This document shows, piece after piece, positions 30,887 to 41,658 of a stretch of DNA of 64,000 nucleotides. The notes beneath the pieces were generated by a model, which was not told where the DNA came from, made no database searches, and saw only the letters and a program-made list of their open reading frames with translations. The stretch is from Streptococcus gwangjuense (lineage in GTDB: Bacteria; Bacillota; Bacilli; Lactobacillales; Streptococcaceae): positions 1,426,001 to 1,490,000 of the forward strand of contig NZ_CP032621.1 of assembly GCF_003627155.1 (NCBI RefSeq). The letters run 5' to 3'. Every line of letters starts with the position of its first letter. Position 1 is the first letter of the stretch. A program made the translations under genes and the position numbers.

Positions 30887-33800
30887 ATGGAAAAAATTTG
30901 GAGGGAGAAATCCTGTCGCTACAGTATTCGGAAGCTAACAGTTGGCACAGCCTCTGTTTTGCTTGGAGCAGTTTTTCTAGCTAGTCATACCGTCTCTGCT
31001 GATACTATTGAAGTAAAGCAAAATGAGCCTACACTAGAGAAAACTAGCTCTAAGTTAGACACTGTAACGAAAGCAAGTGAATCAACTGAGCATACACAGC
31101 CAAACGTGCCAATTGATCATACAAAACCAGTTCTAGCTAATAATAGTTCTTCTGAAAGTAAACCCGCTGAGGCTGATGTTACTTCTGCTACAACTAATCA
31201 AGCCAGTACTGAGGCTATTGTAAAACCTAATGAAAATAAGGAAACCGAAAAACAAGAACTACCTGTGACAGAACAAAGCAACTATCAGCTAAACTATGAT
31301 CGACCAACAGCTCCTTCCTATGATGGCTGGGAAAAACAAGCACTCCCAGTTGGGAATGGTGAAATGGGTGCTAAGGTTTTTGGTCTCATCGGCGAGGAGA
31401 GAATCCAATACAACGAAAAAACTCTTTGGTCAGGTGGACCGCGTCCCGACAGTACCGACTATAATGGAGGAAACTATCAGGAACGGTATAAAATTTTAGC
31501 AGAAATTCGTAAGGCTCTTGAAGACGGAGATCGCCAAAAAGCCAAACGATTAGCTGAACAAAATCTAGTTGGACCAAACAACGCCCAGTATGGACGTTAT
31601 CTAGCCTTTGGTGATATCTTCATGGTCTTCAATAACCAGAAAAAGGGGCTGGATACAGTTACAGACTATCACCGTGGTTTGGATATCACAGAAGCCACTA
31701 CTACAACTTCTTACACCCAAGATGGAACGACCTTCAAACGCGAAACCTTCTCAAGTTACCCTGATGATGTCACCGTGACTCACTTGACCCAAAAAGGGGA
31801 CAAAAAACTTGATTTTACAGTTTGGAATAGCTTGACAGAAGACTTGCTTGCTAACGGAGACTACTCAGCGGAATATTCTAACTACAAGAGTGGCCATGTT
31901 ACGACAGACCCAAATGGTATCCTACTAAAAGGTACAGTCAAAGATAATGGCCTCCAGTTCGCATCCTATCTAGGAATTAAAACGGACGGAAAAGTTACTG
32001 TCCATGAGGATAGTTTAACAATCACAGGAGCTAGCTACGCTACGCTTTTACTCAGTGCCAAGACTAACTTTGCTCAGAATCCAAAAACAAACTATCGCAA
32101 AGACATTGACCTCGAAAAAACAGTTAAAGGCATTGTAGAAGCAGCTAGGGGCAAAGACTATGAGACACTTAAAAAGAACCATATCAAAGACTATCAAAGC
32201 CTCTTTAACCGCGTCAAACTAAACCTAGGTGGAAGCAATGCTGCTCAAACGACAAAAGAGGCCCTTCAGACCTACAACCCTAGCAAAGGGCAAAAACTGG
32301 AAGAACTCTTCTTCCAATACGGACGTTATTTATTGATCAGTTCATCTCGTGATCGGACAGATGCCCTTCCTGCCAACCTACAAGGAGTCTGGAATGCCGT
32401 AGACAATCCACCTTGGAACGCTGACTACCACCTCAATGTCAATTTGCAAATGAACTATTGGCCAGCCTACATGAGCAATCTAGCTGAAACAGCCAAGCCA
32501 ATGATCAATTACATTGATGATATGCGTTACTATGGCCGTATCGCTGCTAAAGAATACGCTGGTATCGAATCAAAAGATGGACAAGAAAATGGTTGGTTAG
32601 TTCACACCCAAGCAACACCATTTGGCTGGACTACTCCTGGTTGGAATTACTATTGGGGTTGGTCGCCAGCAGCTAATGCCTGGATGATGCAGAATGTCTA
32701 TGACTACTATAAATTCACCAAGGATGAAAGTTATCTAAAAGAAAAGATTTATCCAATGCTCAAGGAAACAGCTAAGTTCTGGAATTCCTTCTTGCACTAT
32801 GATCAGGCCAGCGACCGTTGGGTATCTTCTCCGTCTTACTCACCAGAACACGGTACTATTACCATTGGAAATACCTTTGACCAATCACTAGTCTGGCAGC
32901 TATTCCATGACTACATGGAAGTCGCCAACCATCTGAATGTCGACAAAGACTTAGTTACAGAGGTCAAGGCTAAATTTGACAAACTAAAACCACTTCACAT
33001 TAACAAAGAGGGACGCATCAAGGAATGGTACGAAGAAGACAGTCCACAATTCACTAATGAAGGCATTGAAAATAACCACCGCCACGTTTCCCATCTGGTA
33101 GGTCTCTTCCCAGGTACGCTCTTTAGCAAGGACCAGGCTGAATATTTAGAAGCTGCGCGTGCTACCCTCAACCACCGTGGAGATGGTGGTACTGGTTGGT
33201 CTAAGGCCAATAAAATCAACCTCTGGGCTCGTCTCTTAGACGGTAACCGTGCCCATCGCTTGCTCGCTGAACAGCTCAAATATTCAACCCTAGAAAACCT
33301 TTGGGATACGCACGCACCTTTCCAAATCGATGGAAACTTTGGAGCAACCAGTGGAATTGCAGAAATGCTTCTTCAATCACACACTGGCTACATTGCACCA
33401 TTGCCAGCCCTTCCAGATGCTTGGAAAGACGGTCAGGTTTCTGGTCTGGTTGCCCGTGGTAACTTTGAAGTCAGCATGAAGTGGAAAGATAAAAACCTGC
33501 AAAGCTTGTCCTTCCTGTCAAATGTCGGTGGAGACCTAGTTGTAGATTATCCAAATATCGAAGCCAGTCAGGTTAAGGTTAATGGTAAATCTGTCAAAGC
33601 AACTGTTCTTAAAGATGGCCGCATTCAACTGGCAACACAAAAAGGTGATGTCATTACCTTTGAACATTTCCCTGGTCGTGTAACCAGTCTGACAGCAGTT
33701 CGACAAAATGGTGTCACCGCCGAACTCACTTTCAATCAGGTAGAAGGTGCTACCCACTATGTCATCCAAAGACAAGTGAAAGACGAATCTGGCCAAACCT

Positions 33801-36160
33801 CTGCAAGCAGAGAATTTGTAACCAATCAAACCCATTTTATCGACCGTTCGCTCGACCCTCAACTCGCCTACACTTATACTGTTAAGGCTATGCTGGGTAA
33901 TGTTTCTACACAGGTATCCGAAAAGGCCAATATCGAAACCTATAACCAGTTGATGGATGACCGTGATAGCCGAATCCAATACGGTTCTGCATTTGGAAAC
34001 TGGGCAGACTCAGAATTATTTGGAGGGACAGAGAAGTTTGCCGATCTTTCACTAGGTAACTATACAGATAAAGATGCGACAGCAACAATTCCTTTCAATG
34101 GTGTTGGCATTGAAATCTATGGTCTCAAATCATCTCAATTGGGAATCGCTGAAGTCAAAATCGATGGTAAATCAGTCGGTGAACTGGACTTCTATACTGC
34201 AGGTGCAACTGAAAAAGGTAGCCTTATCGGTCGCTTCACAGGATTGTCAGATGGTGCTCATATGATGACTATCACTGTAAAACAAGAGCATAAACACCGT
34301 GGCAGTGAACGTTCCAAAATCTCCTTAGACTACTTTAAAGTTTTACCTGGACAGGGAACAACCATTGAAAAAATGGATGACCGTGACCCTCGCATTCAAT
34401 ACGGATCTCAATTCAAAGATTGGAGCGATACTGAATTATATAAGAGCACAGAAAAATATGCGGACATCAATAACGCCGACCCAAGTACCGCTTCAGAAGC
34501 TCAAGCAACCATTCCATTTACTGGAACAGGTATTCGAATTTACGGACTTAAAACATCCGCTCTCGGAAAAGCTCTCGTGACACTAGATGGCAAAGAAATG
34601 CCAAGTCTAGACTTCTACACTGCTGGCGCTACCCAAAAGGCAACCTTAATTGGAGAATTTACTAATCTGAGCGATGGCAATCATATTTTGACCTTGAAAG
34701 TTGATCCAAATTCACCAGCAGGACGCAAGAAAATTTCTCTAGATTCATTTGATGTGATTAAGGCTCCAGCTGTAAGCTTGGATAGTCCAAGTATCGCACC
34801 ACTTAAGGAAGGGGATAAAAACATCTCTTTAACTCTTCCAGCTGGAGATTGGGAAGCCATCGCTGTGACCTTCCCAGGCATCAAAGATCCACTCGTTTTA
34901 CGCAGGATAGACGATAATCATCTAGTTACGACTGGAGATCAGACTGTCTTATCAATCCAAGATAATCAGGTACAAATCCCTATCCCTGACGAAACCAATC
35001 GAAAAATTGGAAATGCGATAGAAGCTTATTCTATCCAGGGAAATACAACAAGCAGTCCTGTAGTAGCTGTCTTTACCAAAAAGGATGAGAAGAAGGTTGA
35101 GAATCAGCAGCCAACTACAAGCAAGGGAGATGACCCTGCTCCTATTGTAGAAATTCCTGAATACACTAAGCCTATCGGTACAGCTGGACAGGAACAACCG
35201 CCTGTAGTAAATAATCCGGAATATACTAAACCTATAGGTACAGCCGGACAGGAACAACCGCCTGTAGTAAACATTCCTGAGTACACTAAACCTATCGGAA
35301 CAGCGGGACAAGAACAGCCACCTACCGTTTCTATTCCTGAGTACACTGAGCCTATCGGAACGGCTGGACAGGAACAACCGCCTACTGTGTCTATCCCTGA
35401 ATACACTCAACCTATCGGAACGGCTGGACAGGAACAACCGCCTGTAGTAAATATTCCTGAGTACACTAAACCTATCGGCACAGCAGGACTAGAACAACCG
35501 CCTACTGTGTCTATCCCTGAGTACACTCAACCTGTCGGGACAGCGGGACAAGAACAACCGCCTACTGTTTCTGTTCCTGAATATAAACTTCGTGTCTTAA
35601 AGGATGAAAAGACTAAAGTTGAAATTATTGGAGGAGCGACTGACTTAGAGGAAATTTCTCACATTTCTAGCAGACGTGTATTAGCTCAAGAACTATTTGG
35701 TAAGACCTATGATGCTTACGATCTTCACCTTAAAAATTCAACAGATCATAGTTTACAACCAAAAGGAACTGTCTTGGTCCGCTTGCCTATTTCCTCAGCT
35801 GTCGAAAATGTCTACTACCTAACTCCATCAAAAGAGTTACAAGCACTCGATTTTACTATTCGCGAGGGAATGGCAGAATTTACGACTAGCCATTTCAGCA
35901 CCTATGCAGTTGTTTATCAAGCTAATGGAGCATCAACTACTGCAGAGCAAAAACCAAGTGAAACAGATATCAAACCATTAGCCAATAGCTCTGAGCAAGT
36001 TTCATCTAGTCCAGACCTTGTTCAATCGGCAAATCATTCTCCTAAAGAACAACTTCCAGCTACTGGTGAAACATCCAATCCACTACTATTCTTGTCAGGA
36101 TTGAGTCTAGTCCTAACAGCAACTTTTCTACTTAAGAGTAAGAAGGATGAATCCAACTAA
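30887..36160 (+). CDS. cell-wall-anchored alpha-L-fucosidase (GH95)
   Basis: The 1757-residue surface enzyme most likely releases alpha-1,2-linked fucose from blood-group H-type glycans. It starts at the ATG behind AAGGAGG; an earlier ATG lies within that site. It has a YSIRK signal, a Thr/Ser/Glu-rich linker to about residue 130, and the GH95 domain from YDRPTAPSYDGWEKQALPVG to about 930. By comparison with bifidobacterial AfcA, the likely acid is E654 (SPSYSPEHG), the water-activating pair N517/N519 (HLNVNLQMNYW), and D815 lies in QIDGNFGATSG. Then come a fibronectin-like part, two homologous ~130-residue galactose-binding-like modules (MDDRD.RIQYGS), seven 20-residue repeats and LPATG with its membrane span and KKDESN tail. 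Confidence 0.94.
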   Translation: MEKIWREKSCRYSIRKLTVGTASVLLGAVFLASHTVSADTIEVKQNEPTLEKTSSKLDTVTKASESTEHTQPNVPIDHTKPVLANNSSSESKPAEADVTSATTNQASTEAIVKPNENKETEKQELPVTEQSNYQLNYDRPTAPSYDGWEKQALPVGNGEMGAKVFGLIGEERIQYNEKTLWSGGPRPDSTDYNGGNYQERYKILAEIRKALEDGDRQKAKRLAEQNLVGPNNAQYGRYLAFGDIFMVFNNQKKGLDTVTDYHRGLDITEATTTTSYTQDGTTFKRETFSSYPDDVTVTHLTQKGDKKLDFTVWNSLTEDLLANGDYSAEYSNYKSGHVTTDPNGILLKGTVKDNGLQFASYLGIKTDGKVTVHEDSLTITGASYATLLLSAKTNFAQNPKTNYRKDIDLEKTVKGIVEAARGKDYETLKKNHIKDYQSLFNRVKLNLGGSNAAQTTKEALQTYNPSKGQKLEELFFQYGRYLLISSSRDRTDALPANLQGVWNAVDNPPWNADYHLNVNLQMNYWPAYMSNLAETAKPMINYIDDMRYYGRIAAKEYAGIESKDGQENGWLVHTQATPFGWTTPGWNYYWGWSPAANAWMMQNVYDYYKFTKDESYLKEKIYPMLKETAKFWNSFLHYDQASDRWVSSPSYSPEHGTITIGNTFDQSLVWQLFHDYMEVANHLNVDKDLVTEVKAKFDKLKPLHINKEGRIKEWYEEDSPQFTNEGIENNHRHVSHLVGLFPGTLFSKDQAEYLEAARATLNHRGDGGTGWSKANKINLWARLLDGNRAHRLLAEQLKYSTLENLWDTHAPFQIDGNFGATSGIAEMLLQSHTGYIAPLPALPDAWKDGQVSGLVARGNFEVSMKWKDKNLQSLSFLSNVGGDLVVDYPNIEASQVKVNGKSVKATVLKDGRIQLATQKGDVITFEHFPGRVTSLTAVRQNGVTAELTFNQVEGATHYVIQRQVKDESGQTSASREFVTNQTHFIDRSLDPQLAYTYTVKAMLGNVSTQVSEKANIETYNQLMDDRDSRIQYGSAFGNWADSELFGGTEKFADLSLGNYTDKDATATIPFNGVGIEIYGLKSSQLGIAEVKIDGKSVGELDFYTAGATEKGSLIGRFTGLSDGAHMMTITVKQEHKHRGSERSKISLDYFKVLPGQGTTIEKMDDRDPRIQYGSQFKDWSDTELYKSTEKYADINNADPSTASEAQATIPFTGTGIRIYGLKTSALGKALVTLDGKEMPSLDFYTAGATQKATLIGEFTNLSDGNHILTLKVDPNSPAGRKKISLDSFDVIKAPAVSLDSPSIAPLKEGDKNISLTLPAGDWEAIAVTFPGIKDPLVLRRIDDNHLVTTGDQTVLSIQDNQVQIPIPDETNRKIGNAIEAYSIQGNTTSSPVVAVFTKKDEKKVENQQPTTSKGDDPAPIVEIPEYTKPIGTAGQEQPPVVNNPEYTKPIGTAGQEQPPVVNIPEYTKPIGTAGQEQPPTVSIPEYTEPIGTAGQEQPPTVSIPEYTQPIGTAGQEQPPVVNIPEYTKPIGTAGLEQPPTVSIPEYTQPVGTAGQEQPPTVSVPEYKLRVLKDEKTKVEIIGGATDLEEISHISSRRVLAQELFGKTYDAYDLHLKNSTDHSLQPKGTVLVRLPISSAVENVYYLTPSKELQALDFTIREGMAEFTTSHFSTYAVVYQANGASTTAEQKPSETDIKPLANSSEQVSSSPDLVQSANHSPKEQLPATGETSNPLLFLSGLSLVLTATFLLKSKKDESN
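35156..35575 (+). repeat. seven tandem 60-bp repeats in the GH95 gene
   Basis: Seven exact-length units each encode PEYTKPIGTAGQEQPPxVx, with small substitutions (K/E/Q after PEYT; N/S near the end). The Pro-rich stalk spaces the enzyme from the wall. Copy number is probably variable between strains. Confidence 0.93.
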
Positions 36161-36179
36161 CTTTTAACCACACAAAAAC

Positions 36180-36204
36180 CAGGATGAAGATAAGCTTCAT
36201 CCTG
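36180..36204. terminator. bidirectional terminator between the GH95 gene and mraY
   Basis: A perfect 10-bp stem CAGGATGAAG / CTTCATCCTG with a 5-base loop is followed by a T-rich tract. It separates convergent genes. Confidence 0.88.
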
Positions 36205-36213
36205 ATTTATTTT

Positions 36214-37194
36214 TTACAGTAGGTATAAAAAGGCTAGTGTCAAAAGACTTGCTAGAAGCCCCACTCCCCAAAAGAAGAAGTCGACCTTCCACTCGCTCCA
36301 AGGACTTCCCTTACCAGACAATCCTCCAAGCTCAAAATGATGATGCACAGGCGTCATACGGAAAATACGTTTACCACCTGTCATTTTGAAATAACCGACT
36401 TGCATCATAACCGAAGTTGTTTCAAAAACATAAACAATTCCGATAATCAGGAGAGTCCATTCTTGGTGGAGTGCCATAGAGATAGCTGCCAGCATTCCAC
36501 CGAGAGCCAAACTTCCCACATCCCCCATAAAGACCTTGGCAGGCTTATGGTTAAAGACGAAGAAGCCGAGCAAACCACCAATCATGGCTAGAATCACCAG
36601 AAGAATATCCATCTGACCTTGCACATAGGCAATAACTCCATATGCAGACAAACTAATCACGACTGAAATACTAGCCAGACCATCAATTCCGTCTGTCAAG
36701 TTGACTGCGTTTGAAAAACCAACTAGCCAGAAAAGGGCGAAGACAATATAGAAAATCCCTAGATGCACTTGGTAACCAAAGACTGAAAGCATATCGCCAC
36801 CGCGCTCATAGAAAAGGTAGAAAATGACGCCACCTAGCAGCTGAAGAGCCAATTTCTGTTTGGGATTAAGGCCCTCATTGATTTTACGGAAGACCTTGAG
36901 AAAGTCATCTAAAAAACCAACCAAACCATACAAGACCAAAATAAACAAAATCATACCAACATTATTGGTCAATTGTTTTGAAAACAGAGCGACGAGGAAA
37001 CTCACCACAACTGCAGCAATGAGGAAAACAAGCCCTCCCATTGTAGGAGTCCCAGCTTTTGCCTGGTGCTGTTTAACATCCTCATGCATCTGCTGGCCTG
37101 TAATTTGCGCCTTTCTATAAAATTGGATAAAGGCCGGAATTCCTACTAAAGTTAGTAAAAATGTCACAATTCCAGCACTGATGGAAATAAACAT
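36214..37194 (-). CDS. mraY: phospho-N-acetylmuramoyl-pentapeptide transferase
   Basis: The 326-residue polytopic membrane enzyme makes lipid I by moving phospho-MurNAc-pentapeptide onto undecaprenyl phosphate. About ten membrane spans are present, with the catalytic cytoplasmic motifs [35 protein letters not shown] and the C-terminal [12 protein letters not shown]. Last gene of mraW-ftsL-pbpX-mraY, starting 2 bases after the pbpX stop region. Confidence 0.97.
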   Translation of the reverse strand: MFISISAGIVTFLLTLVGIPAFIQFYRKAQITGQQMHEDVKQHQAKAGTPTMGGLVFLIAAVVVSFLVALFSKQLTNNVGMILFILVLYGLVGFLDDFLKVFRKINEGLNPKQKLALQLLGGVIFYLFYERGGDMLSVFGYQVHLGIFYIVFALFWLVGFSNAVNLTDGIDGLASISVVISLSAYGVIAYVQGQMDILLVILAMIGGLLGFFVFNHKPAKVFMGDVGSLALGGMLAAISMALHQEWTLLIIGIVYVFETTSVMMQVGYFKMTGGKRIFRMTPVHHHFELGGLSGKGSPWSEWKVDFFFWGVGLLASLLTLAFLYLL

Positions 37195-37195
37195 A

Positions 37196-39448
37196 TTAGT
37201 CTCCTAAAGTTAATTTAATTTTTTTAATGTTTTTAATAGCTGTATTAGTCCGAACGTCTTGCTTCTGAACAACAGAACCTGAACCTTCAAATTCCAGCTC
37301 AATATCCAACCATTTAGCAAAGGCCTCAGCAATCTCTTTTTTCCAGCCATACATATCTGGAATTTCTTCTACCTTATCCGATAAAAGGAGAACTTGTTGG
37401 TTTGGTGCAAGATTTTTTCCTTCTTCTACAGAAGTCTCTTTAATCTTTGTTCCAGTACCAACAACGATTGGTTGCACAATATTTCGACGTAAGGCTTCCG
37501 CCAAATCACCAGGTGAAATATCCTTGATGCTAGGCATTGCATACGAAGATTCTGTCGTCACTTGATCTAAATTCTTAGCTGGAGATTGAAGGTTCAGAGA
37601 TTCTTTCATCGCTGAAGCCCGCTCCAAGATTGGATTGGAAAACTCTCCCAACTGGGCAGCTGAATAATGCTCAGGCTGTTGAACCGTTACATACAAGATA
37701 AAATCAGGATTTTCAGCAGGATTCATAGTCACAACTGAGAAAATATAATTGGTAGAACCAACCAAGTATCCTCCATTTTTCTCATCAGCGATTTGAGCCG
37801 TACCGGATTTAACTGCTACATTTTGTCCAGGAACTGTTATAATTGGCTTTCCTGTGTAGTGATTATACATAGTTCCATATAGAGGGTCCGTCCCAACTAA
37901 TATCATGTTAGTACGAGTCAAGCTTGCTGCATCTTCAGATACAGGTTTTCCTACAATCTCTTTTTGAGACTTTCGTACAGACTGATTGTTAGTATCATAA
38001 ATAGCACTGATAAATTTTGGCTCCAACATAACCCCATCGTTGGCAATGGCTGTAAAAGCACGTAGCATCTGGGTCTGCGTTACAGAAATCCCCTGACCAA
38101 ATGCACTCATGGCAATATCGACAATATTATCTGCAGGCAATTGACCTGAATACTCATCAGTCAGACCAAAACGCGTCGGCACCCCAAACTTAAAGCGGTT
38201 TAGATAATCCAACCAAGTAGCATCTCCCATTTTTTGTTCAAGTAGACTCATTCCAACATTACTGGAGTGAGCGAAACCTTGTAAGAAAGTCATCATCCCA
38301 CCAGTCGTCAAACCACCATTAACATCCCAATCTCGAATCGTCGCATCCGCTATTTTTAATTCACTACTATTGAAATATTCTCCACTTGGGAAGGTATTGT
38401 TGTCAATAGAAGAAGCTAACGTCATGACCTTCATGGTTGATCCTGGTTCATAATTACTTTGATAAAGAATATCACGCCAAACAAAATCCTTAGTGATTCC
38501 TTCTTTAGTATCTGCATTAAATGTCGGTCGTTGGGTGGTAGCGAGGATTTCACCTGTCTTTGCACTGACCAAGGTCGCGGTCATATACTTACCTTTTACT
38601 TTTTCTAGAAAGGTATCCATCTGAGTTTCCATGAAAGATTGGAGTGGGCTAGACAATGTTGTATAAACATCCTTGCCATCCACAGTCTGTTGCGATACCT
38701 GTTCTGTACCTGGTACGATATTTCCTACACGGTCTTTTTCATAGGTAATAATACCGTCTGTCCCAGCAAGAATGGTATTTAACGAACTCTCCAGACCAGA
38801 AGTTCCTAATAAACTCTTACTGCCGTCCTCATTTTCATGGAGTTGGGCTAAACCAATAAAACTAGAAGCAAATTGTCCATTTGGGTAGCTTCTGTTAGGG
38901 CTAGTTGTAAAGTCAATCCCTTCCACACTAGCATCTTTCAAGTCTTTTTTAATAGCCATCATATTGGCATATGTAATCCCATTTCCTTTTGCTCCAAAGG
39001 AAACTTGGGTCAGATTTGGTTGAGCCAGTTGCTCTTTCACATAAGCTTCATCCATATCCAAATACTTATGGAAGACTTCAGCTACCTTATTAAACTGCGA
39101 ATCCTCTACATAAAGAATTTTACCCGTTGCTGACTTGTATTTTTTATCAATAACAGCATAGACGTTATAAGAGGTCGCATCTTCAGCGATAGGCACTCCA
39201 TTTCGATCATAGATAGTTCCGCGTTTGGCAGGAACTGTTCGGGTTGTTTGGTGAACCTTTTTAGCTTCTTTTACCAAGTCAGTACCAAATATATTACCTT
39301 TTGCGATAATATAAGCAAAATTGGCCAAAAAGAGGGCGAAAAGGGCAACAGCTACAAAGCTGAGGTACTTGCCAACTATCCTACGATTTTTTGCTGGAGA
39401 TTTACGATTTTTTATCGCAAATCGGGTTATTTTTTCTGTCCATTTCAT
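37196..39448 (-). CDS. pbpX: penicillin-binding protein 2x
   Basis: The 750-residue septal transpeptidase has a single N-terminal membrane anchor (about 30-50), a dimerisation domain, the transpeptidase domain and two C-terminal PASTA domains. The penicillin-binding motifs are intact: STMK (in [13 protein letters not shown]), SSN ([10 protein letters not shown]) and KSG ([12 protein letters not shown]). The STMK Thr that often mutates in resistant strains is unchanged. Partner of FtsW and target of beta-lactams. The start is 3 bases from the ftsL stop. Confidence 0.97.
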   Translation of the reverse strand: MKWTEKITRFAIKNRKSPAKNRRIVGKYLSFVAVALFALFLANFAYIIAKGNIFGTDLVKEAKKVHQTTRTVPAKRGTIYDRNGVPIAEDATSYNVYAVIDKKYKSATGKILYVEDSQFNKVAEVFHKYLDMDEAYVKEQLAQPNLTQVSFGAKGNGITYANMMAIKKDLKDASVEGIDFTTSPNRSYPNGQFASSFIGLAQLHENEDGSKSLLGTSGLESSLNTILAGTDGIITYEKDRVGNIVPGTEQVSQQTVDGKDVYTTLSSPLQSFMETQMDTFLEKVKGKYMTATLVSAKTGEILATTQRPTFNADTKEGITKDFVWRDILYQSNYEPGSTMKVMTLASSIDNNTFPSGEYFNSSELKIADATIRDWDVNGGLTTGGMMTFLQGFAHSSNVGMSLLEQKMGDATWLDYLNRFKFGVPTRFGLTDEYSGQLPADNIVDIAMSAFGQGISVTQTQMLRAFTAIANDGVMLEPKFISAIYDTNNQSVRKSQKEIVGKPVSEDAASLTRTNMILVGTDPLYGTMYNHYTGKPIITVPGQNVAVKSGTAQIADEKNGGYLVGSTNYIFSVVTMNPAENPDFILYVTVQQPEHYSAAQLGEFSNPILERASAMKESLNLQSPAKNLDQVTTESSYAMPSIKDISPGDLAEALRRNIVQPIVVGTGTKIKETSVEEGKNLAPNQQVLLLSDKVEEIPDMYGWKKEIAEAFAKWLDIELEFEGSGSVVQKQDVRTNTAIKNIKKIKLTLGD

Positions 39449-39451
39449 ATC

Positions 39452-39769
39452 TTACTCCGCTGTTCGGATATTTTCATTATTCAATTTCAAATCTTTTTTA
39501 TCTGCAATCTCTTTCAAGCGCTCTGAACGAATCAATTCATTCACTTCCTGCTTAGCATCATCCAGCTCTGTCTTCTTTTCCTCTATCTGCGCATTGATTT
39601 TTGTTAAATCACTTTGCACTTGCAAGAGTCGTGTCTGCATAAAGATAATGCTCACTGCTAAAACGAGAGCCGTAAAAGCGATGGAAAGATAAAAAGCCTT
39701 CTCCACACGTGAGAATTTTTTTATACGATTCTGCAAGAATTGACTGGTTGTTTCTTTCTTATCTAGCAT
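39452..39769 (-). CDS. ftsL: cell division protein FtsL
   Basis: The 105-residue bitopic protein has a short cytoplasmic tail, one span (about 28-46: YLSIAFTALVLAVSIIFM) and an extracytoplasmic coiled coil (LLQVQSDLTKINAQIEEKKTELDDAKQEV). It assembles with DivIC/FtsB and DivIB/FtsQ at the septum. The start lies behind AAGAGGAAAAA, 9 bases after mraW. Confidence 0.95.
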   Translation of the reverse strand: MLDKKETTSQFLQNRIKKFSRVEKAFYLSIAFTALVLAVSIIFMQTRLLQVQSDLTKINAQIEEKKTELDDAKQEVNELIRSERLKEIADKKDLKLNNENIRTAE

Positions 39770-39778
39770 TTTTTCCTC

Positions 39779-40729
39779 TTACTTGTGAATTTTTCTGGCC
39801 ACGCGCAACTTGGCTGAGTGCGAGCGGTTATTGGCTTCTAATTCTTCTGCACTTGGCAAGATTGGCTTACGGGATACTAATTCCATCTTGGGCTTGAGAT
39901 CATCTGGGATGAAAGGTAAACCTTTGGGAACTTCAACCGTTGAAGCTTCCTTGAACAATTGCTTGGTCAAGCGGTCTTCCAAGGAATGAAAGGTAATCAC
40001 TGAAATTCTACCATCCAGAGCCAACATCTCCATAGCCTGCTGGATAGATTCATCTGCCGCTCCCAGTTCATCATTGACTTCAATTCGAATAGCCTGGAAA
40101 ATCTGCTTGGCAGGATGGCCCTTCTTCTTGAGCTCCTTAGCAGGCTTAGCCGACTTGATAATCTCTGCCAACTCAGTCGTTGTCTCGATTGGCTTGACTT
40201 CACGCGCTTGTTCAATCTTACGCGCAATCTGTTTAGAGAATTTATCCTCACCATACTTGAAGAAAATACGAACCAAGTCATGATAGTCATAGTGGTTCAC
40301 CACTTCATAGGCTGTCAGACTAGCTTCCTGATTCATCCGCATGTCCAGTGGCGCATCCTTTTTATAAGAAAAACCACGTTCACGCTGGTCCAATTGAGGA
40401 CTAGACACTCCCAAGTCATAACAAATTCCATCAATTTCCTGAACACCAGCTTCGCGCAAACGTGCCTGTAAATGACGGAAGTTATCCTTTATAAAAGTCA
40501 CCATCCCTTTTTCGATATAGGGTGCCAAACGTTTTTGCGCATTGTTAATGGCATTCTGGTCCTGGTCAAAGGCATAGAGATGGCCTTTTTCACTTAATTT
40601 ACTTAATAAATATTCGCTATGGCCCGCTCCACCTAAAGTCGCATCAACGTAGATACCGTCAGGCTTTACGTCGAGCATATCAATCGTTTCGTGGAGTAAG
40701 ACCGTTACATGATGAAATTCTTTTGTCAT
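39779..40729 (-). CDS. mraW: 16S rRNA (cytosine-1402-N4) methyltransferase
   Basis: The 316-residue RsmH/MraW enzyme uses S-adenosylmethionine to methylate C1402 of 16S rRNA. It has the N-terminal [14 protein letters not shown], the SAM motif [30 protein letters not shown] and [16 protein letters not shown]. First gene of the dcw-type operon here. The ribosome site (AGGAT) is unusually close to the ATG. Confidence 0.96.
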   Translation of the reverse strand: MTKEFHHVTVLLHETIDMLDVKPDGIYVDATLGGAGHSEYLLSKLSEKGHLYAFDQDQNAINNAQKRLAPYIEKGMVTFIKDNFRHLQARLREAGVQEIDGICYDLGVSSPQLDQRERGFSYKKDAPLDMRMNQEASLTAYEVVNHYDYHDLVRIFFKYGEDKFSKQIARKIEQAREVKPIETTTELAEIIKSAKPAKELKKKGHPAKQIFQAIRIEVNDELGAADESIQQAMEMLALDGRISVITFHSLEDRLTKQLFKEASTVEVPKGLPFIPDDLKPKMELVSRKPILPSAEELEANNRSHSAKLRVARKIHK

Positions 40730-40815
40730 ATCCTATCTATTTTACCACAAATCCGACCAGCTTGCACTAGTCAGACAAATAGACCAAAAACAAGTAAGAT
40801 TTCTTTAAGAAATAT

Positions 40816-40867
40816 GTCAAATATGCTTGACATCTATTTCTTAGAAGAATATAATATAGTCAAATAT
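40816..40867 (+). promoter_or_regulatory. consensus promoter flanked by direct repeats, upstream of the HTH gene
   Basis: TTGACA (40827-40832) and TATAAT (40850-40855), 17 bases apart, form a perfect sigma-A promoter. The 9-base word GTCAAATAT occurs at 40816-40824 and 40859-40867, bracketing it at a 43-base spacing (about four helical turns). This may be an operator pair for the HTH protein encoded downstream. Confidence 0.8.
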
Positions 40868-40895
40868 ATGCGACACAACTCAGAAAGGAGTCCAG

Positions 40896-41090
40896 ATGAA
40901 TCGTGTGAAAGAATTTCGCAAGGAACTGGGCATTTCCCAGCTCGAGCTAGCCAAGGATATCGGTGTCTCGAGACAAACCATCAATATGATTGAAAACGAC
41001 AAGTACAATCCAACCCTGGAACTCTGTCTCAATCTCGCCCGCAGCCTCCAAACTGACCTCAATAGTCTCTTTTGGGAGGAAGATTTTTAA
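40896..41090 (+). CDS. Cro/CI-type helix-turn-helix regulator
   Basis: The 64-residue protein is just one HTH_3 domain: VKEFRKELGISQLELAKDIGVSRQTINMIENDKYNPTLELCLNLAR. Such short regulators precede DUF3278-type membrane proteins in streptococci and probably repress their own operon. The ATG follows AAAGGAG, and the gene sits 15 bases before the first membrane protein gene. Confidence 0.92.
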   Translation: MNRVKEFRKELGISQLELAKDIGVSRQTINMIENDKYNPTLELCLNLARSLQTDLNSLFWEEDF

Positions 41091-41105
41091 AAAAGGAGCC
41101 AACTC

Positions 41106-41648
41106 ATGAAAAAAGAAACCTTCACTGAAAAACTGATCAAACGCACATACGGTATTTCTGGTCCCCTTGACGAATACAAACGGCGTGAGGCCAATCGTAT
41201 TGGGAACCAAGTCTTTATCGTCCTCTTTTATCTGATGATTTTCGGAAATCTTATTCCACTCCTTCTGGCCTATAAATACCCTCAAGAAGTGGCTCTAATC
41301 TATCCTCCTCTGATTTTAGTGATTGCCCTCATCTCTGCTGGCTATGTCACCTACCAAATGAAAAAAACAGGGATTACAACTATTGAACCAGATATACTGA
41401 GTGAGAAAGAAAGTAAGCAACTTCGCTACCCAGGTCTTAAAGCAGGTTTGTTCTTTGGTCTATGGATGTTTTTTATAACTCCTCTTCTCAATATACTCAT
41501 AGGTGAAAGTCCGGACTATTTTCATTCTCTTCTCACTATAAGAAATGGTGTATCAAGCATTCTCGGTTCTATCTTCTTCGGAGCAAGCATACAGTTCCTC
41601 ATTTCCCGTCGCATTGAAAAAGCTAAGAAAGATCAAGATGAGGATTAG
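41106..41648 (+). CDS. DUF3278 family membrane protein
   Basis: The 180-residue protein has the N-terminal FTEKLIKRTYGISGPLDEYKRREANRIGNQ typical of DUF3278-like streptococcal proteins, recognised from memory (segments of it match its relative at 42012). Four hydrophobic spans lie at about 38-58, 62-82, 115-135 and 148-165. Expressed with the HTH gene. Function unknown; such pairs have been regarded as stress or immunity-type modules, but nothing here proves it. Confidence 0.8.
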   Translation: MKKETFTEKLIKRTYGISGPLDEYKRREANRIGNQVFIVLFYLMIFGNLIPLLLAYKYPQEVALIYPPLILVIALISAGYVTYQMKKTGITTIEPDILSEKESKQLRYPGLKAGLFFGLWMFFITPLLNILIGESPDYFHSLLTIRNGVSSILGSIFFGASIQFLISRRIEKAKKDQDED

Positions 41649-41658
41649 GAGGTGCCTT

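Noticed and set aside
34952-35437. Long minus-strand open frames over the GH95 repeats
   Set aside because: They are reverse-strand shadows of the 60-bp repeats, which lack stops by periodicity; no ribosome site, and the plus-strand protein is clear.
37196-39448. Beta-lactam-resistant mosaic pbpX
   Set aside because: The STMK, SSN and KSG motifs are intact and no hallmark change was seen by eye; a mosaic cannot be judged without reference alignments.
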